DNA of 64,000 nt from CANDOC01 sp965261725 (GTDB lineage Bacteria > Pseudomonadota > Gammaproteobacteria > Pseudomonadales > Endozoicomonadaceae). The stretch spans positions 1 through 64,000 of the forward strand of contig CBDHDU010000023.1 of assembly GCA_965261725.1 (NCBI GenBank). The letters run 5' to 3'. Positions 1-9,138 of this stretch are shown here, piece after piece; within the stretch, counting starts at the first letter, position 1, and the number at the start of each line of letters is the position of its first letter. The position numbers were made by a program, and so were the translations under genes. The notes beneath the pieces are model-generated. The model saw only the letters and a list, made by a program, of their open reading frames with translations, did not search any database and was not told the DNA's origin.

Positions 1-1621
1 AAGCACAGTCAACTTCGTCGAATGCGTCCTGCTGCAGGTAAACCATGTCGAGGAACAAGGCCTTCTGGTACTGGACGTAATCTTCCAGAGTAATACCTTC
101 TTCACCGGTCACCTGCATCATCTGGTTGATGCTGTCGCCGCGAACGGTCAGTTCCTGCATTTCGTTAACCATCACCAGCCATTCCGGGCTCAGGTTTTCG
201 TCGTACCAGCCTTTCAGCTGACCCAGGTAACGGGACCAGGAAATCAGCGGGTCTACAGCGGGGAAGAAGCGCTTGTAAGCACGGTCGTAAGACAGACCCA
301 GGAAGCACTTAACGGTAGACAGGGTAGACTGGGTTACAGGCTCTTCAAAGTTACCACCGGCCGGAGATACGGTACCGATCATGGTCAGGGAGCCAGTGTC
401 ACCGTCTTCGTTGCGAACAACACCGGAACGCTCGTACAGGCCCTTGATCGCGGAGTCGATGTAAGCCGGGAAACCTTCTTCACCCGGAATTTCTTCCAGA
501 CGGTTGGAAGTTTCACGCATCGCCTGTGCCCAACGGGAAGTGGAGTCAGCCAGCAGCATTACGTTGTAACCCATCTGACGGTAGTACTCACCCAGAGTCA
601 GACCGGTGTAGATGGACGCTTCACGTGCCGCAACCGGCATGGAAGAGGTGTTGCAGATAATGGTGGTACGATCCATCAGAGAGCCGGAGCTGGTCGGATC
701 GGACAGGTGTGGGAATTCAGTGATGGTTTCTACAACCTCACCGGCACGCTCACCACAGGCAATGTTGATTACGATGTCGATCGCAGCGTACTTCGCCAGC
801 TGGTGCATCATAACGGTCTTACCAGCACCGAAAGGTCCCGGGATACAACCGGTACCACCACGGGCAATCGGGAAGAAGGTATCGATCAGACGCTGCTGAG
901 TGATCAGCGGCTCGTTCGGGAACAGACGCTCGGTCTTGCCACCCTGCTGAGACAAAGTACCGGAGATGGACTTACGTACCGGCCAGCGCTGAATCATGTT
1001 CAGCTCTTTCTCAACACCCTGTTCGTTGCGTACACGTGCAATGATGGTATCAACAGAGAAGTTACCTTCCTGAATCCACTCAACAGTGACAGTTCCCTTG
1101 GTATCGAAAGGAACCATGATCTTGTGAGTGAAACGACCTTCCTGAACAGTACCCAGGGTTTCGCCGGCACGCAGCTTGTCACCGGTACGGGCACTGGCTA
1201 CGAAAGACCAGGTTTTGGAGCGATCCAGCGCGTCGAACTGAACACCACGCTTCAGGAAAGTGCCGTGCTTCTGTGCCAGACGTTCCAGTGGGTTCTGCAG
1301 ACCATCGTAAATCTGGCTCAGGGCACCGGGACCCAGCTCAACAGACAGCAGCTGACCGGTCTGTACGATTTCGTCACCAACAGCAACACCGCGGGTGTCT
1401 TCGAAGACCTGAATGTCAGCAGTGTCGCCGCGTACACGCAGGACTTCAGACATCAGCATTTCGTCTTCTTCCGCGCTCTGCTTGCGGTTCGGCTTAACGT
1501 ATACTACTTCGTTCTTCACCAGGCGAGTTGAGTGCTTGCCCAGATCGATAGATTGAATGGTGAGGATGTCACCGTTGACTGCCACGACGCGCGCGGAAGC
1601 CTGTTGTTCGATGTTGCTCAT
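1..1621 (-). CDS. atpA: V-type ATP synthase catalytic subunit A (3' end outside window)
   Basis: This is the catalytic subunit of the cytoplasmic V1 head, which hydrolyses or makes ATP in rotary coupling with the membrane K ring. The 540 visible codons start at an ATG preceded by GAGGT. They run from the N-terminal beta-barrel (MSNIEQQASARVVAVNGD) through the long A-subunit insertion to the Walker A motif GPFGAGKTV, the ADSTSRWAQAMRE stretch and the start of the C-terminal helical domain. Family members are about 580-600 residues, so only about 50 are missing at the window edge. It is the last visible gene of the minus-strand operon B-D-I-K-E-DUF2764-A. The intact P-loop distinguishes it from subunit B at 6133-7503. 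Confidence 0.96.
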   Translation of the reverse strand, partial: MSNIEQQASARVVAVNGDILTIQSIDLGKHSTRLVKNEVVYVKPNRKQSAEEDEMLMSEVLRVRGDTADIQVFEDTRGVAVGDEIVQTGQLLSVELGPGALSQIYDGLQNPLERLAQKHGTFLKRGVQFDALDRSKTWSFVASARTGDKLRAGETLGTVQEGRFTHKIMVPFDTKGTVTVEWIQEGNFSVDTIIARVRNEQGVEKELNMIQRWPVRKSISGTLSQQGGKTERLFPNEPLITQQRLIDTFFPIARGGTGCIPGPFGAGKTVMMHQLAKYAAIDIVINIACGERAGEVVETITEFPHLSDPTSSGSLMDRTTIICNTSSMPVAAREASIYTGLTLGEYYRQMGYNVMLLADSTSRWAQAMRETSNRLEEIPGEEGFPAYIDSAIKGLYERSGVVRNEDGDTGSLTMIGTVSPAGGNFEEPVTQSTLSTVKCFLGLSYDRAYKRFFPAVDPLISWSRYLGQLKGWYDENLSPEWLVMVNEMQELTVRGDSINQMMQVTGEEGITLEDYVQYQKALFLDMVYLQQDAFDEVDCA

Positions 1622-1730
1622 GTCTACCTCAAAGCTGCAGGCTCAAACTTCATCCGTTCAGGTGCGATCACCCGGTTACACACCCTTCGGTGTTTGTATG
1701 AAATTTGTCACCTGCAATTCGCCGCAGTTA

Positions 1731-2414
1731 TCAGGCTTGCGGCAGTTGATCTCTGAATTCACCCAGGCTGATATCAACCAGCTGACGGAAACGTGATTCC
1801 GCCTTGTCTGCGTCGTAAGATGTCCAGCGGGAAACCAGGTTCCAGCGCAGTACATAAATCACAACCGCTTCAAAATCGAAACGATGCTTGGTGGACAGCT
1901 GGTTCAGATGATTCCAGACTGCTTCCAGCAGCGTTTTTTCAAGCGTTACGTGGTCGTGAGTACGCAGGCACTCGTTGACTGTGGGAATCCAGGGAAACGC
2001 ACCGGTAAGACCCAGTGTCGGCGAATTCCAGTGATTCCGGATATATTCGTAACGACTGCCGTAGCTCCATTTGGGCTTTGCCGGCGCCGTATCACCCTGG
2101 TGCCGGCGTCGCAGTGCCGCAACAACTGTTCGCATATCCAGACGCCAGTCAACCAGGTTACGTAAATCCTGGCCTGGAATCTGCTGGCGGCATTTTTCCG
2201 CCAGACGAATCAGTCGTTCTTCCTCAACATCGTTGTCCAGATGATCCCAATGCAGCAGATTTTCGATGCTGATCAGAGCATCTTTATCTGCCTGGGGCAG
2301 CATGGAAAGACGGCGATCCAGCTGAAAGCGTGAAATCGGCGTAATCCGGCTGTTAAACAGCGAGTCGATATGCGGCAGCGATGTCAGCAGGGTGTAGTAG
2401 GCATTCTCTGCCAT
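1731..2414 (-). CDS. DUF2764 family protein of V-ATPase operons
   Basis: A soluble protein of 227 residues with no signal peptide or membrane segment. The start at MAENAYYTLL is chosen because GGGAG precedes it; an upstream extension of 18 codons is open but has no ribosome site. It resembles the DUF2764 proteins encoded in the bacterial V-ATPase operons of Chlamydia and spirochetes, where it lies between atpE and atpA, as it does here. Its biochemical role is not established. Recognisable C, F and G subunit genes are absent from this cluster, so it may be a stalk or adaptor component; that is an inference. It is rich in Arg and Trp and predicted mostly helical. Confidence 0.8.
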   Translation of the reverse strand: MAENAYYTLLTSLPHIDSLFNSRITPISRFQLDRRLSMLPQADKDALISIENLLHWDHLDNDVEEERLIRLAEKCRQQIPGQDLRNLVDWRLDMRTVVAALRRRHQGDTAPAKPKWSYGSRYEYIRNHWNSPTLGLTGAFPWIPTVNECLRTHDHVTLEKTLLEAVWNHLNQLSTKHRFDFEAVVIYVLRWNLVSRWTSYDADKAESRFRQLVDISLGEFRDQLPQA

Positions 2415-2494
2415 GTCTGACTCCCGTTTTGACCCGGCGCTGGAATACCGATGTGGACAAAGCCACAATCATAGTAGACGGCGCCGGAGGCGTT

Positions 2495-2527
2495 GGGCGA
2501 TGTTGAAAATTTTTTCAGGTATCGCCC
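2495..2527 (-). promoter_or_regulatory. intercistronic stem-loop between atpE and the DUF2764 gene
   Basis: Arms GGGCGAT (2495-2501) and ATCGCCC (2521-2527) enclose a second inner stem, TGAAAA/TTTTCA (2504-2517). The 146-bp gap is the widest in the operon, so this hairpin may be an mRNA processing or attenuation element that sets subunit ratios. It is not a classic terminator because no U-tract follows on the minus strand. Confidence 0.4.
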
Positions 2528-2560
2528 GCTGCTCTAATTGGTGTTATGTCAACTGAAAGA

Positions 2561-3235
2561 TCAGTTGATGATGCCTTCCAGCAGAACACGGAAGCGAGGC
2601 TGCAGGTGCTTCAGCACCATTTCGCTTACGGAGTTCTCGTCCAGAACGACTTCAACGTTTTTGTCGCGCAGGCGGAAGCAAACACCGGACTGCTGCTTGT
2701 CACCAACTTCAAAGCGAGTGCCTTCCAGCAGGCTTTCCTGAGCGCGGCCCAGAGCCATCTGCATCAGCTTGCCAGCTTTCGCTTCTTCAGGGTTTTCACG
2801 CAGATCTTCAACACCGATGATTTCCTGAGGCAGGACAACATCGACGTTTTTCTCGCCAGCCAGGCTGCTGCGGGAAGCAACTTCCAGAATGATTTTTTCC
2901 AGCAGTTCTTCTTTCTTGAACTCACCGGCGATGCTGCCCTGCAGCTGCTCAGCGAAGTCCTTCTGCAGGAAGTCTTTCAGTTCCAGTACAGCGTTGCGGC
3001 CAGCCATGTGCAGGGCTTCTTCACCGGATTTAACGGTGAATTCAGCTTCCTTCTTGGCGCTTGCCAGCAGTGCTTCAGCTTCTTTCTTTGCTGTAGCAAC
3101 AATGGCTGCAGCTTCGTCACGCGCGTCGGTCAGAACACGATCAGCTTCTTCACGGCCAGAGGCAACGCCCTGACTGCGGAGCTTTTCGATCAGCTCCTGA
3201 ACGCCGACTGAAATCTGTTCGTTGGCTACGGTCAT
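2561..3235 (-). CDS. atpE: V-type ATP synthase subunit E (peripheral stalk)
   Basis: A peripheral stalk subunit that links the V1 head to the membrane part. The start MTVANEQISV is preceded by a strong AAGGAGAAGG; an ATG 33 bases upstream is rejected because it lacks such a site. The N-terminal half is an alanine/glutamate/lysine-rich amphipathic helix (AIVATAKKEAEALLASAKKE region) typical of the E/G stalk coiled coil, and the C-terminal half is the compact E domain. Its 224 residues match the family. It lies 41 bp downstream of the rotor gene atpK, in the same operon. Confidence 0.9.
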   Translation of the reverse strand: MTVANEQISVGVQELIEKLRSQGVASGREEADRVLTDARDEAAAIVATAKKEAEALLASAKKEAEFTVKSGEEALHMAGRNAVLELKDFLQKDFAEQLQGSIAGEFKKEELLEKIILEVASRSSLAGEKNVDVVLPQEIIGVEDLRENPEEAKAGKLMQMALGRAQESLLEGTRFEVGDKQQSGVCFRLRDKNVEVVLDENSVSEMVLKHLQPRFRVLLEGIIN

Positions 3236-3276
3236 CGAACCTTCTCCTTTTCTGTAGAGGCCAGTCAATCAGGCGA

Positions 3277-3726
3277 TTAAGCGCTGATGTTGGCGCCCAT
3301 AACCAGAGCGAATACGAAAGCGAATACCGCGAAGCCTTCTACGATCGCTGCAGGCGCGATGGACAGACCGAATACTTCTGGCTTGTTCTTGGAAGCATTG
3401 ATTGCTGCAGCAACAGCCTGACCCTGGTAGATAGCAGAGTACATCAGAGCAACACCGGTCAGCAGACCAATACCGAACAGGCCAGGAGCACTGTTGGTAG
3501 TCATGCTGATGCCTGCCAGGGTAAACATGATTACGATACCGTAGATAACCTGAGAAGAAGGCATCGCGGACAGACCAACGAATTTACCGTAACCGGACTC
3601 AACGTCCAGCATAGCGCCACAAGCAGCCTGGCCAGCAACAGAACAGCCGATTGCAGAACCTACAGCACCCAGTGCAACCGGTGCAAAAACGCCCAACCAA
3701 CCCAGCGCGATGATGAAGTCTTCCAT
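3277..3726 (-). CDS. atpK: V-type ATP synthase subunit K, membrane rotor ring, sodium-type ligands
   Basis: A proteolipid of 149 residues with four membrane helices arranged as two hairpins, forming the ion-carrying ring. Only the second hairpin has the carboxylate (E130 in AAIVEGFAVF). The first hairpin has PSSQ (S57, S58, Q59) and the loop helix has YQGQ (Q101). In the Enterococcus hirae NtpK ring the sodium ion is held by a Leu backbone, Thr64, Gln65, Gln110 and Glu139. The matching positions here are Met55, Ser58, Gln59, Gln101 and Glu130, with the hydroxyl conserved as Ser. This suggests sodium rather than proton coupling. The start follows AGAGGATTAATCA. Confidence 0.93.
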   Translation of the reverse strand: MEDFIIALGWLGVFAPVALGAVGSAIGCSVAGQAACGAMLDVESGYGKFVGLSAMPSSQVIYGIVIMFTLAGISMTTNSAPGLFGIGLLTGVALMYSAIYQGQAVAAAINASKNKPEVFGLSIAPAAIVEGFAVFAFVFALVMGANISA

Positions 3727-3729
3727 TGA

Positions 3730-5529
3730 TTAATCCTCTTGTTTACTAAAAGCAGTGAACGGGTAGCCCTCGTCGGACAGGCCCCATTTAACAAATTCGA
3801 TGACATTAAGGCGCATACCGTGAACCACACCACTCATGATACAGAGTGCAAAGTTGAGCAGGTGGCCCAGCAGCAGGATGATTCCCGCGAACAGAACACC
3901 GGTAACCGGGCTGCTGTTCAGGACGTCCATCGCCAGCGAGTTGAAAGTCATGGCCAGAGATGCACCGGAAAGACCCAGTGCAAACAGACGCATGTAACTG
4001 AGTACATCACCAAAAATACCGGTTACGTTGTAGATAGCGTTAAGGCCATCGAACACACGCAAAACAGCATCTTTAGCAGAGTTGACTGGTCGGGTACTGG
4101 TGAACAGGAAAATCAGCACCGCACCAACAATCATCAGCCCGGGGCCAATGTTGTCGAGGAAGGCTGCTCCGATAGCACCCATGTAACCCAGCCACATCAG
4201 GAGGCCACCGCCGGCCAGTACAGCCCAGCCCAGGGGAGCAAGCGCGTAACTGCGATCCCGGTTAACCCATGCTGTCATGAGGTTGGCAATCATCAGATGG
4301 CCAACACCAATGATGATGGACAGCTTCATCATGGCGCCATAATCGTTAAGATTAATGAACGCGAGTTTACCCAGCAGACTGTCTTCAGCCGGAGCAGCAC
4401 CGAAGTAACTACCGATGAACACACCCCAGATGATACCCAGAGCCGCCATAAAGTAGGCCAGGTTCATCAGGCGGGAGCCTGCTTCACTCTGTTTGAACTT
4501 ACCGCGGAACATGAAGATGATGCCGCCCAGTACAGCACTGTACATGGCATCGCTCATGATCATGGCGAAGAACAGAGAGAATGAGTAAAACACCAGGTTG
4601 CCCGGATCCCATGCGCGATAGTTCGGCATCTGGAAAAAGCCCAGTGCATCCGCACCACCACCGGTACTGGCTGGTTTGTCCAGCAGTGTGGGTGGCTGGT
4701 CATCAGCAGCCGGATCTTCCAGCGTCATCGCTGCAGGCATTGGGTCGATGAAGGCACGTACACGTGCTTCTTCGTCCACAGGCATCCAGCCGGAAACCAG
4801 GAAGAACTGGTCGTCGTCCAGCGTGATCTTGTGAGCATCGTCCAGCGCCTTACGATCTTCACGGCGAGCGATCGCCTGATCAAGAACGTAGGTCCAGCGG
4901 GTCAGTGCTTCACGTTCACCCTGAATGTCTTCCAGTTTGACTTCCGCGTCTTCCAGCATTTTTTCCAATGTGGAAAGCGAGTGTTCGCCAATATGGGAAC
5001 GCTTGACCGGTAGTACATCAACCGCAGGTTCTTCACGGGACAGCAGCACAACATAGATGTTCTGCTGATCACGGTGAATGATCTGGTGTGGTACTTCCAG
5101 TACTTCCAGTGCTTCTGCGTCCTGATAAGGCAGAACGTAGAACCACAGGCGCATACCATCCATGTCGTCTACGGAGGTGAAATTGATTTCTCCCCATGGA
5201 CGAACAGTATGGATACGTGCAATCAGGTCATCACGATGATCGCTGGCTTCACGGTGCTGAGCCTTGTTGGCCAGTACTTCGTTAACCACGTCATCAGCCT
5301 GTGCAGCATCCTTACGACGGATTTCACGGCGTTTCACCGGGCAGCTGTTCAGCCAGGACAATGCTTCTTTCGCAGCCTGGGGCTCGGTCAGCTGGCCTTC
5401 CATGCCGGCTTGTGATTCGGTCAGCGGGATCAGGTGCACGCACCCGGTTTCCTGCAGGCCACTGAGAATGGAGTCCTTCTCGCTGGCGAGCCCGTAGACC
5501 GTGATTTTCTTAAGCTTCTTGATACTCAT
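3730..5529 (-). CDS. atpI: V-type ATP synthase subunit I (membrane stator)
   Basis: The 599-residue stator subunit that holds the ion half-channels against the K ring. The N-terminal half (about 1-300) is hydrophilic with coiled-coil stretches that contact the peripheral stalk. The C-terminal half has about seven or eight hydrophobic segments, from NLVFYSFSLFFAMIM to LGHLLNFALCIMSG, and a conserved RLFALGLSGASLA stretch carrying the key arginine of the family. It starts 5 bp after the atpD stop and ends 3 bp before atpK, so the genes are tightly co-translated. Length is near the lower end for bacterial I subunits (600-650). Confidence 0.94.
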   Translation of the reverse strand: MSIKKLKKITVYGLASEKDSILSGLQETGCVHLIPLTESQAGMEGQLTEPQAAKEALSWLNSCPVKRREIRRKDAAQADDVVNEVLANKAQHREASDHRDDLIARIHTVRPWGEINFTSVDDMDGMRLWFYVLPYQDAEALEVLEVPHQIIHRDQQNIYVVLLSREEPAVDVLPVKRSHIGEHSLSTLEKMLEDAEVKLEDIQGEREALTRWTYVLDQAIARREDRKALDDAHKITLDDDQFFLVSGWMPVDEEARVRAFIDPMPAAMTLEDPAADDQPPTLLDKPASTGGGADALGFFQMPNYRAWDPGNLVFYSFSLFFAMIMSDAMYSAVLGGIIFMFRGKFKQSEAGSRLMNLAYFMAALGIIWGVFIGSYFGAAPAEDSLLGKLAFINLNDYGAMMKLSIIIGVGHLMIANLMTAWVNRDRSYALAPLGWAVLAGGGLLMWLGYMGAIGAAFLDNIGPGLMIVGAVLIFLFTSTRPVNSAKDAVLRVFDGLNAIYNVTGIFGDVLSYMRLFALGLSGASLAMTFNSLAMDVLNSSPVTGVLFAGIILLLGHLLNFALCIMSGVVHGMRLNVIEFVKWGLSDEGYPFTAFSKQED

Positions 5530-5534
5530 GAGGC

Positions 5535-6128
5535 TTATCCAACAATCTTGGTCTTGGAAATTTTCGCATTCACAACACCGGCGCGGTCCTGGTCGGACAT
5601 GAAGATCTTGATCTTCGCAATGTTCTTCTTGGTCTGAGGAATCAGTACCTTGGAGAATAGGTTCACACGCTGGGATGTGGTACGGGTCGCTTTGCTGATC
5701 TCCTTATGGCGCAGCTCTCGCACCTGGAGTTCAACACGAAGTTCAGCCATTTCTCTCAGTTTTTCGACCAGGTAATCTACCCAGTGAGGCTTGGTCAGAA
5801 AGCTGTAAGGGGTGACTTCAACTTCAACTTTTTCAACAACGGGAACCGCGGTGCCGACAATGTTCTGTTCACCCAGAACAACATTGGTGACACGCACCAG
5901 GTTGTCGACGGTGATGTCTTCAGATGCCAGCATCGGCAGTTGTTGGCCGACGTCGAATTCAATTTGCTGAATACGGGTCTGCGCTTCCTCAAGAGCCTTT
6001 TCCGCTTTCTTGCGTTCTGCCATCAGCTGCTGACGTTTCATTTCCAGCGCTGGCAGATAGCGGTTAAAGGTTTTGAGGCTGCGCTTCTCCTTATTCAGGG
6101 AGCTTTTGTTAAGCGCGATAGTGGCCAT
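5535..6128 (-). CDS. atpD: V-type ATP synthase subunit D (central rotor shaft)
   Basis: The 197-residue central shaft that transmits rotation from the A3B3 head to the K ring. The sequence is long helical and charge-rich at both ends (LNKEKRSLKTFNRYLPALEMKRQQ; EISKATRTTSQRVNLFSKVL), the antiparallel coiled-coil layout of the D family, with a short central globular part. Its start follows GGAGG inside the end of atpB, with only 4 bp between the genes. The C-terminal MSDQDRAGVVNAKISKTK region is typical of bacterial members. Confidence 0.93.
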   Translation of the reverse strand: MATIALNKSSLNKEKRSLKTFNRYLPALEMKRQQLMAERKKAEKALEEAQTRIQQIEFDVGQQLPMLASEDITVDNLVRVTNVVLGEQNIVGTAVPVVEKVEVEVTPYSFLTKPHWVDYLVEKLREMAELRVELQVRELRHKEISKATRTTSQRVNLFSKVLIPQTKKNIAKIKIFMSDQDRAGVVNAKISKTKIVG

Positions 6129-6132
6129 TTAA

Positions 6133-7503
6133 TTAGGCCTCCGCTGCTTCTTCTGCTGAAACCTGTTCGCGATTTGGCCAGTACTTGTCGATCAGGCTCT
6201 GCTTCATCAGGGTTTCTTCCGGCGTGAAGCATTCAGCCATGGTCTCCCAGGACAGGTCCAGACCTTCTTCCAGGCTCATGCTGGCGTCCAATGCCATGAA
6301 GCGTTCACGGAACAGATCGCCGAACTTGATGGTTTTGAGGTCGTAGTTAGACAGCTCAAATGCCATCGCCTGCTTCTGCTTGGCGTTCACGGAGTCGGAG
6401 TAGAAACGGATCATGGAGTTCATGATCTGGCCGTGGTCGTCACGGGTTTCTTTACCCATTACCATCTGCTTCAGACGGGACAGGGAACCGAACGGATCGA
6501 TCATGCCATCGTGCAGGTAGAACTGACCTTCGGTGATGTAACCGGTGTTATCCGGAACCGGGTGAGTTACGTCGTTACCTGGCATGGTGGTTACCGCCAG
6601 GATAGTTACGGAACCGGCACCTTTGTAGTCAGCTGCTTTTTCATACCGCTTGGCCAGCTGGGAGTACAGGTCACCCATGTAACCACGGTTCGCCGGGATC
6701 TTGTCCATCGCTACACCGATTTCCTTCATCGCGTCAGCGTAGGAAGTCATGTCGGTCAGCAGTACCAGAACCTTCTTGCCTTCTTTGGTGGCGAAATGTT
6801 CAGCTACGGACAGCGCCAGGTCAGGCGCCATTAGACGTTCTACCGTCGGGTCAGATGCCTGGTTGGAGAACATAACGGTACGGGAAGATACGCCGGCTTC
6901 TTCGAACTTGCTCTTGAAGAAGTGGTAATCGTCGAAGATCAGACCCATGCCGCCGAATACTACGACGTCAGCTTCTGCCTGAATCGCGATACGTGCCAGG
7001 AACTGGTTATAAGGTTCGCCGGATACGGAGAAAATAGGAATCTTCTGGGATTCAACCAGCGTATTGAAAACGTCGATCATCGGAACGTTAGTACGTACCA
7101 TGCGGGACGCCAGTACACGCTGAACCGGGTTTACAGAAGGACCGTCAATCTCGATGCGCGGATCCTGCTCCAGTGCTGGGCCATTATCAACCGGAACACC
7201 TGCACCGTTAAAGATACGACCCAGAATGTTCGGGCTGTAAGTTGCTTTCATGGGCTCACCCAGGAAGCATACAGCAGCGCCGGTAGACAGACCTTTACAG
7301 CCTGCAAATACCTGCAGAGAGACAGTTTCGCGATCAAGCTTGATGATCTGCGCCAGAGAGTACGGCTGGCCGTCCTGCTCGATCAGCGCGAGGTCACCGT
7401 TAAGGGCTCGAGCATTTTCCTCAGAGAGGTTGGGAACATGAACGGTGATAATATCCCCGACAATGCTCAGTATGTTGGTATAACGTAACAGACTTTGTGA
7501 CAT
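6133..7503 (-). CDS. atpB: V-type ATP synthase subunit B (non-catalytic head subunit)
   Basis: The 456-residue non-catalytic partner of subunit A in the A3B3 head. It has the N-terminal barrel, then PIFSVSGEPYNQFLARIA where subunit A has its P-loop. The degenerate loop is characteristic of B. LLTDMTSYADAMKEI and the GSVTILAVTTMPGNDVTHPVPD segment are also family hallmarks. It is the first gene of the operon; the start is preceded by AGGAACGCAGTA. No other gene lies upstream for about 700 bp, so the operon promoter must be in 7504-7910. Confidence 0.95.
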   Translation of the reverse strand: MSQSLLRYTNILSIVGDIITVHVPNLSEENARALNGDLALIEQDGQPYSLAQIIKLDRETVSLQVFAGCKGLSTGAAVCFLGEPMKATYSPNILGRIFNGAGVPVDNGPALEQDPRIEIDGPSVNPVQRVLASRMVRTNVPMIDVFNTLVESQKIPIFSVSGEPYNQFLARIAIQAEADVVVFGGMGLIFDDYHFFKSKFEEAGVSSRTVMFSNQASDPTVERLMAPDLALSVAEHFATKEGKKVLVLLTDMTSYADAMKEIGVAMDKIPANRGYMGDLYSQLAKRYEKAADYKGAGSVTILAVTTMPGNDVTHPVPDNTGYITEGQFYLHDGMIDPFGSLSRLKQMVMGKETRDDHGQIMNSMIRFYSDSVNAKQKQAMAFELSNYDLKTIKFGDLFRERFMALDASMSLEEGLDLSWETMAECFTPEETLMKQSLIDKYWPNREQVSAEEAAEA

Positions 7504-7697
7504 TACTGCGTTCCTGCTGACAGGGCTATATGTCGTTGGAGCGGTTCAACCGCCGTTAATTGCCGCAACAAGACAGCCTGAGCACGCCGTAGCATTTCCG
7601 GATGTTCTCCTCAAAGAAGTCCGTAAATGGCAACGATTTTCGTCTCATGCAGCCATGAGCTTGCCTATCCTGGCTATTAACCCCGACATTCAAGCTA

Positions 7698-7716
7698 CTG
7701 CCCGGCGCCCGGGCAG
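7698..7716. repeat. GC-rich perfect hairpin in the leader of the V-ATPase operon
   Basis: CTGCCCGG and CCGGGCAG are separated by CGC, giving an 8-bp perfect stem with a 3-nt loop. There is no T-tract on either strand, so it is more likely an mRNA leader structure or protein-binding site than a terminator. Confidence 0.4.
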
Positions 7717-7910
7717 GTCTGCGCCAATGAAAAACGCTGCTGGTTTACCCAGAGGCAGCTGTATTTCATAAGAAAAACAGTCCACCTCATAAACAGGTTG
7801 TCTGACCTTGAAGCATCCCCGGAGCCAGTTAATTGCTGTTTCCGGGTGACACAGTGCTTTCCTTGCCTGCTGTGCCTGTTCGGCGTGTGCTTCTACCCTG
7901 TGTCACATAC

Positions 7911-7931
7911 AAAAAAACCAGCCTTGCTGGT
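7911..7931 (-). terminator. rho-independent terminator downstream of carbamate kinase
   Basis: On the minus strand ACCAGC-AAG-GCTGGT forms a 6-bp stem followed immediately by a run of seven T. It lies about 270 bp after the carbamate kinase stop and before atpB, which separates the two transcription units. Confidence 0.7.
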
Positions 7932-8202
7932 GCAGGGCAGGTTCTCGATACATGTTCAGGAGAAGGTGCCGGGTGTACCCCCATACTCAATGTAGTTGAA
8001 GCGATACTTCAAACTGCTTTGAGTGACTTCATGGTCTGTGATCTGCCGTTGCATCTCAGTTGATATGATCCGAATACGAGTTTCAGAGTGCTGTGAACCG
8101 CTATGCAAAACCGGCCTGCATGCGTTCAAAACGATTGGAAGCGGTAACTGCCTCAGAATAGATGTGAACGTCTGCGAGTTGCCCCTGTCTGTACGACAGG
8201 AA

Positions 8203-9138
8203 CTAGTAATAGATCACGTTATCGGGAACGTCCATTTTGATATGTGTCCCCGATTGACCCAGCATAATTTCGGCCGCTTTCTCCAACGAACCGATGGCGC
8301 CGAATTTACCACCCGCTCTTACGAAATGACATACGGATTCTACCTTAGGCGCCATGCTGCCTTCCGCAAAGTTAAAGCTGTCAACTTCGTTTGGGGTAAT
8401 AAATTTAACTTTTTTTGAATCTGAGTGACCGTAGTTTGTATGCACACTGTCAACGTCTGTAAGCAGGAGTAAAGCGTCTGCCCCGATACCTTCAGCAAGT
8501 ACTCGCGAAGCACGATCTTTATCAACAACCGCTTCTACACCGTGAAGCAGCCCTTCACTGTCACGGCGAACCGGAATCCCGCCGCCGCCGCCACAAATAA
8601 CTGTAATGTCTCCGCTGGAAATAATATGTTGAAGAGAAGGCAGTTCGAGAATTTCCTGCGGTTCAGGTGAAGGCACAACCCGGCGAAAATAGTTTCCGTC
8701 TTGTTTTATTGTCCACCCGGAGTTTGCTTCAGCCATTAGTTGAGCTTCTTCGTAGGTGTAAACGGGGCCGACAAATTTGGTTGGATCTTCAAAGGCTGGA
8801 TCGTTAGGGTCGACAATGGTCTGGGTTGAGATGGTGCAGATTTTTCTGCCGGGTAACTTGTTCCGAAGCTCCTGTTCAAACATGAAGCCAATCATGCCCT
8901 GAGTCTGTGCGCCCAGCACATCAAGAGGATAGGGGCTGACTTCCTCATAGGCTTCATTCATTAAAGACAGCAGACCAACCTGAGGGCCGTTGCCGTGGGT
9001 CAGTACAACCTGGTGATGTTCTGCCACCAGGGCAATTGAAGCGGCGGCTGCACGAATATTCTCGCGTTGAATATGCGCCTCAAGTGGCTGACCTCGCTGC
9101 AAAATAGCGTTACCACCGAGTGCAATCACAACTAGCAT
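8203..9138 (-). CDS. arcC: carbamate kinase
   Basis: A cytoplasmic enzyme that moves the phosphoryl group from carbamoyl phosphate to ADP, giving ATP, ammonia and CO2. It is the last step of arginine deiminase fermentation in organisms that have that route. Family motifs are all present: ALGGNA near the N terminus, HGNGPQVG, CGGGGGIPV and EAVVDKDRAS. The start MLVVIALGG gives 311 residues, the usual length, and has AGGAG 8 nt upstream; a 43-codon upstream extension has no support. No arcA, arcB or arcD lies next to it, so it is a solitary copy in this window. It is transcribed alone and ends at the terminator at 7911-7931. Confidence 0.95.
   Translation of the reverse strand: MLVVIALGGNAILQRGQPLEAHIQRENIRAAAASIALVAEHHQVVLTHGNGPQVGLLSLMNEAYEEVSPYPLDVLGAQTQGMIGFMFEQELRNKLPGRKICTISTQTIVDPNDPAFEDPTKFVGPVYTYEEAQLMAEANSGWTIKQDGNYFRRVVPSPEPQEILELPSLQHIISSGDITVICGGGGGIPVRRDSEGLLHGVEAVVDKDRASRVLAEGIGADALLLLTDVDSVHTNYGHSDSKKVKFITPNEVDSFNFAEGSMAPKVESVCHFVRAGGKFGAIGSLEKAAEIMLGQSGTHIKMDVPDNVIYY

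Larger units (their letters stand above)
7504..8202. other. intergenic region between carbamate kinase and the V-ATPase operon
   Basis: About 700 bp without a convincing gene. It holds a factor-independent terminator for the upstream gene (7911-7931) and a GC-rich hairpin (7698-7716) roughly 195 bp ahead of atpB. The V-ATPase promoter should be here, but I could not identify a clear -35/-10 pair. Open frames in it lack ribosome sites and recognisable products. Confidence 0.6.

Noticed and set aside
707..1531. Plus-strand frame of about 274 codons opposite atpA
   Set aside because: Antisense shadow of the highly conserved V-ATPase A subunit; no ribosome site and no recognisable product. The same holds for plus-strand frames opposite atpE, atpI, atpB, ligA and smc.
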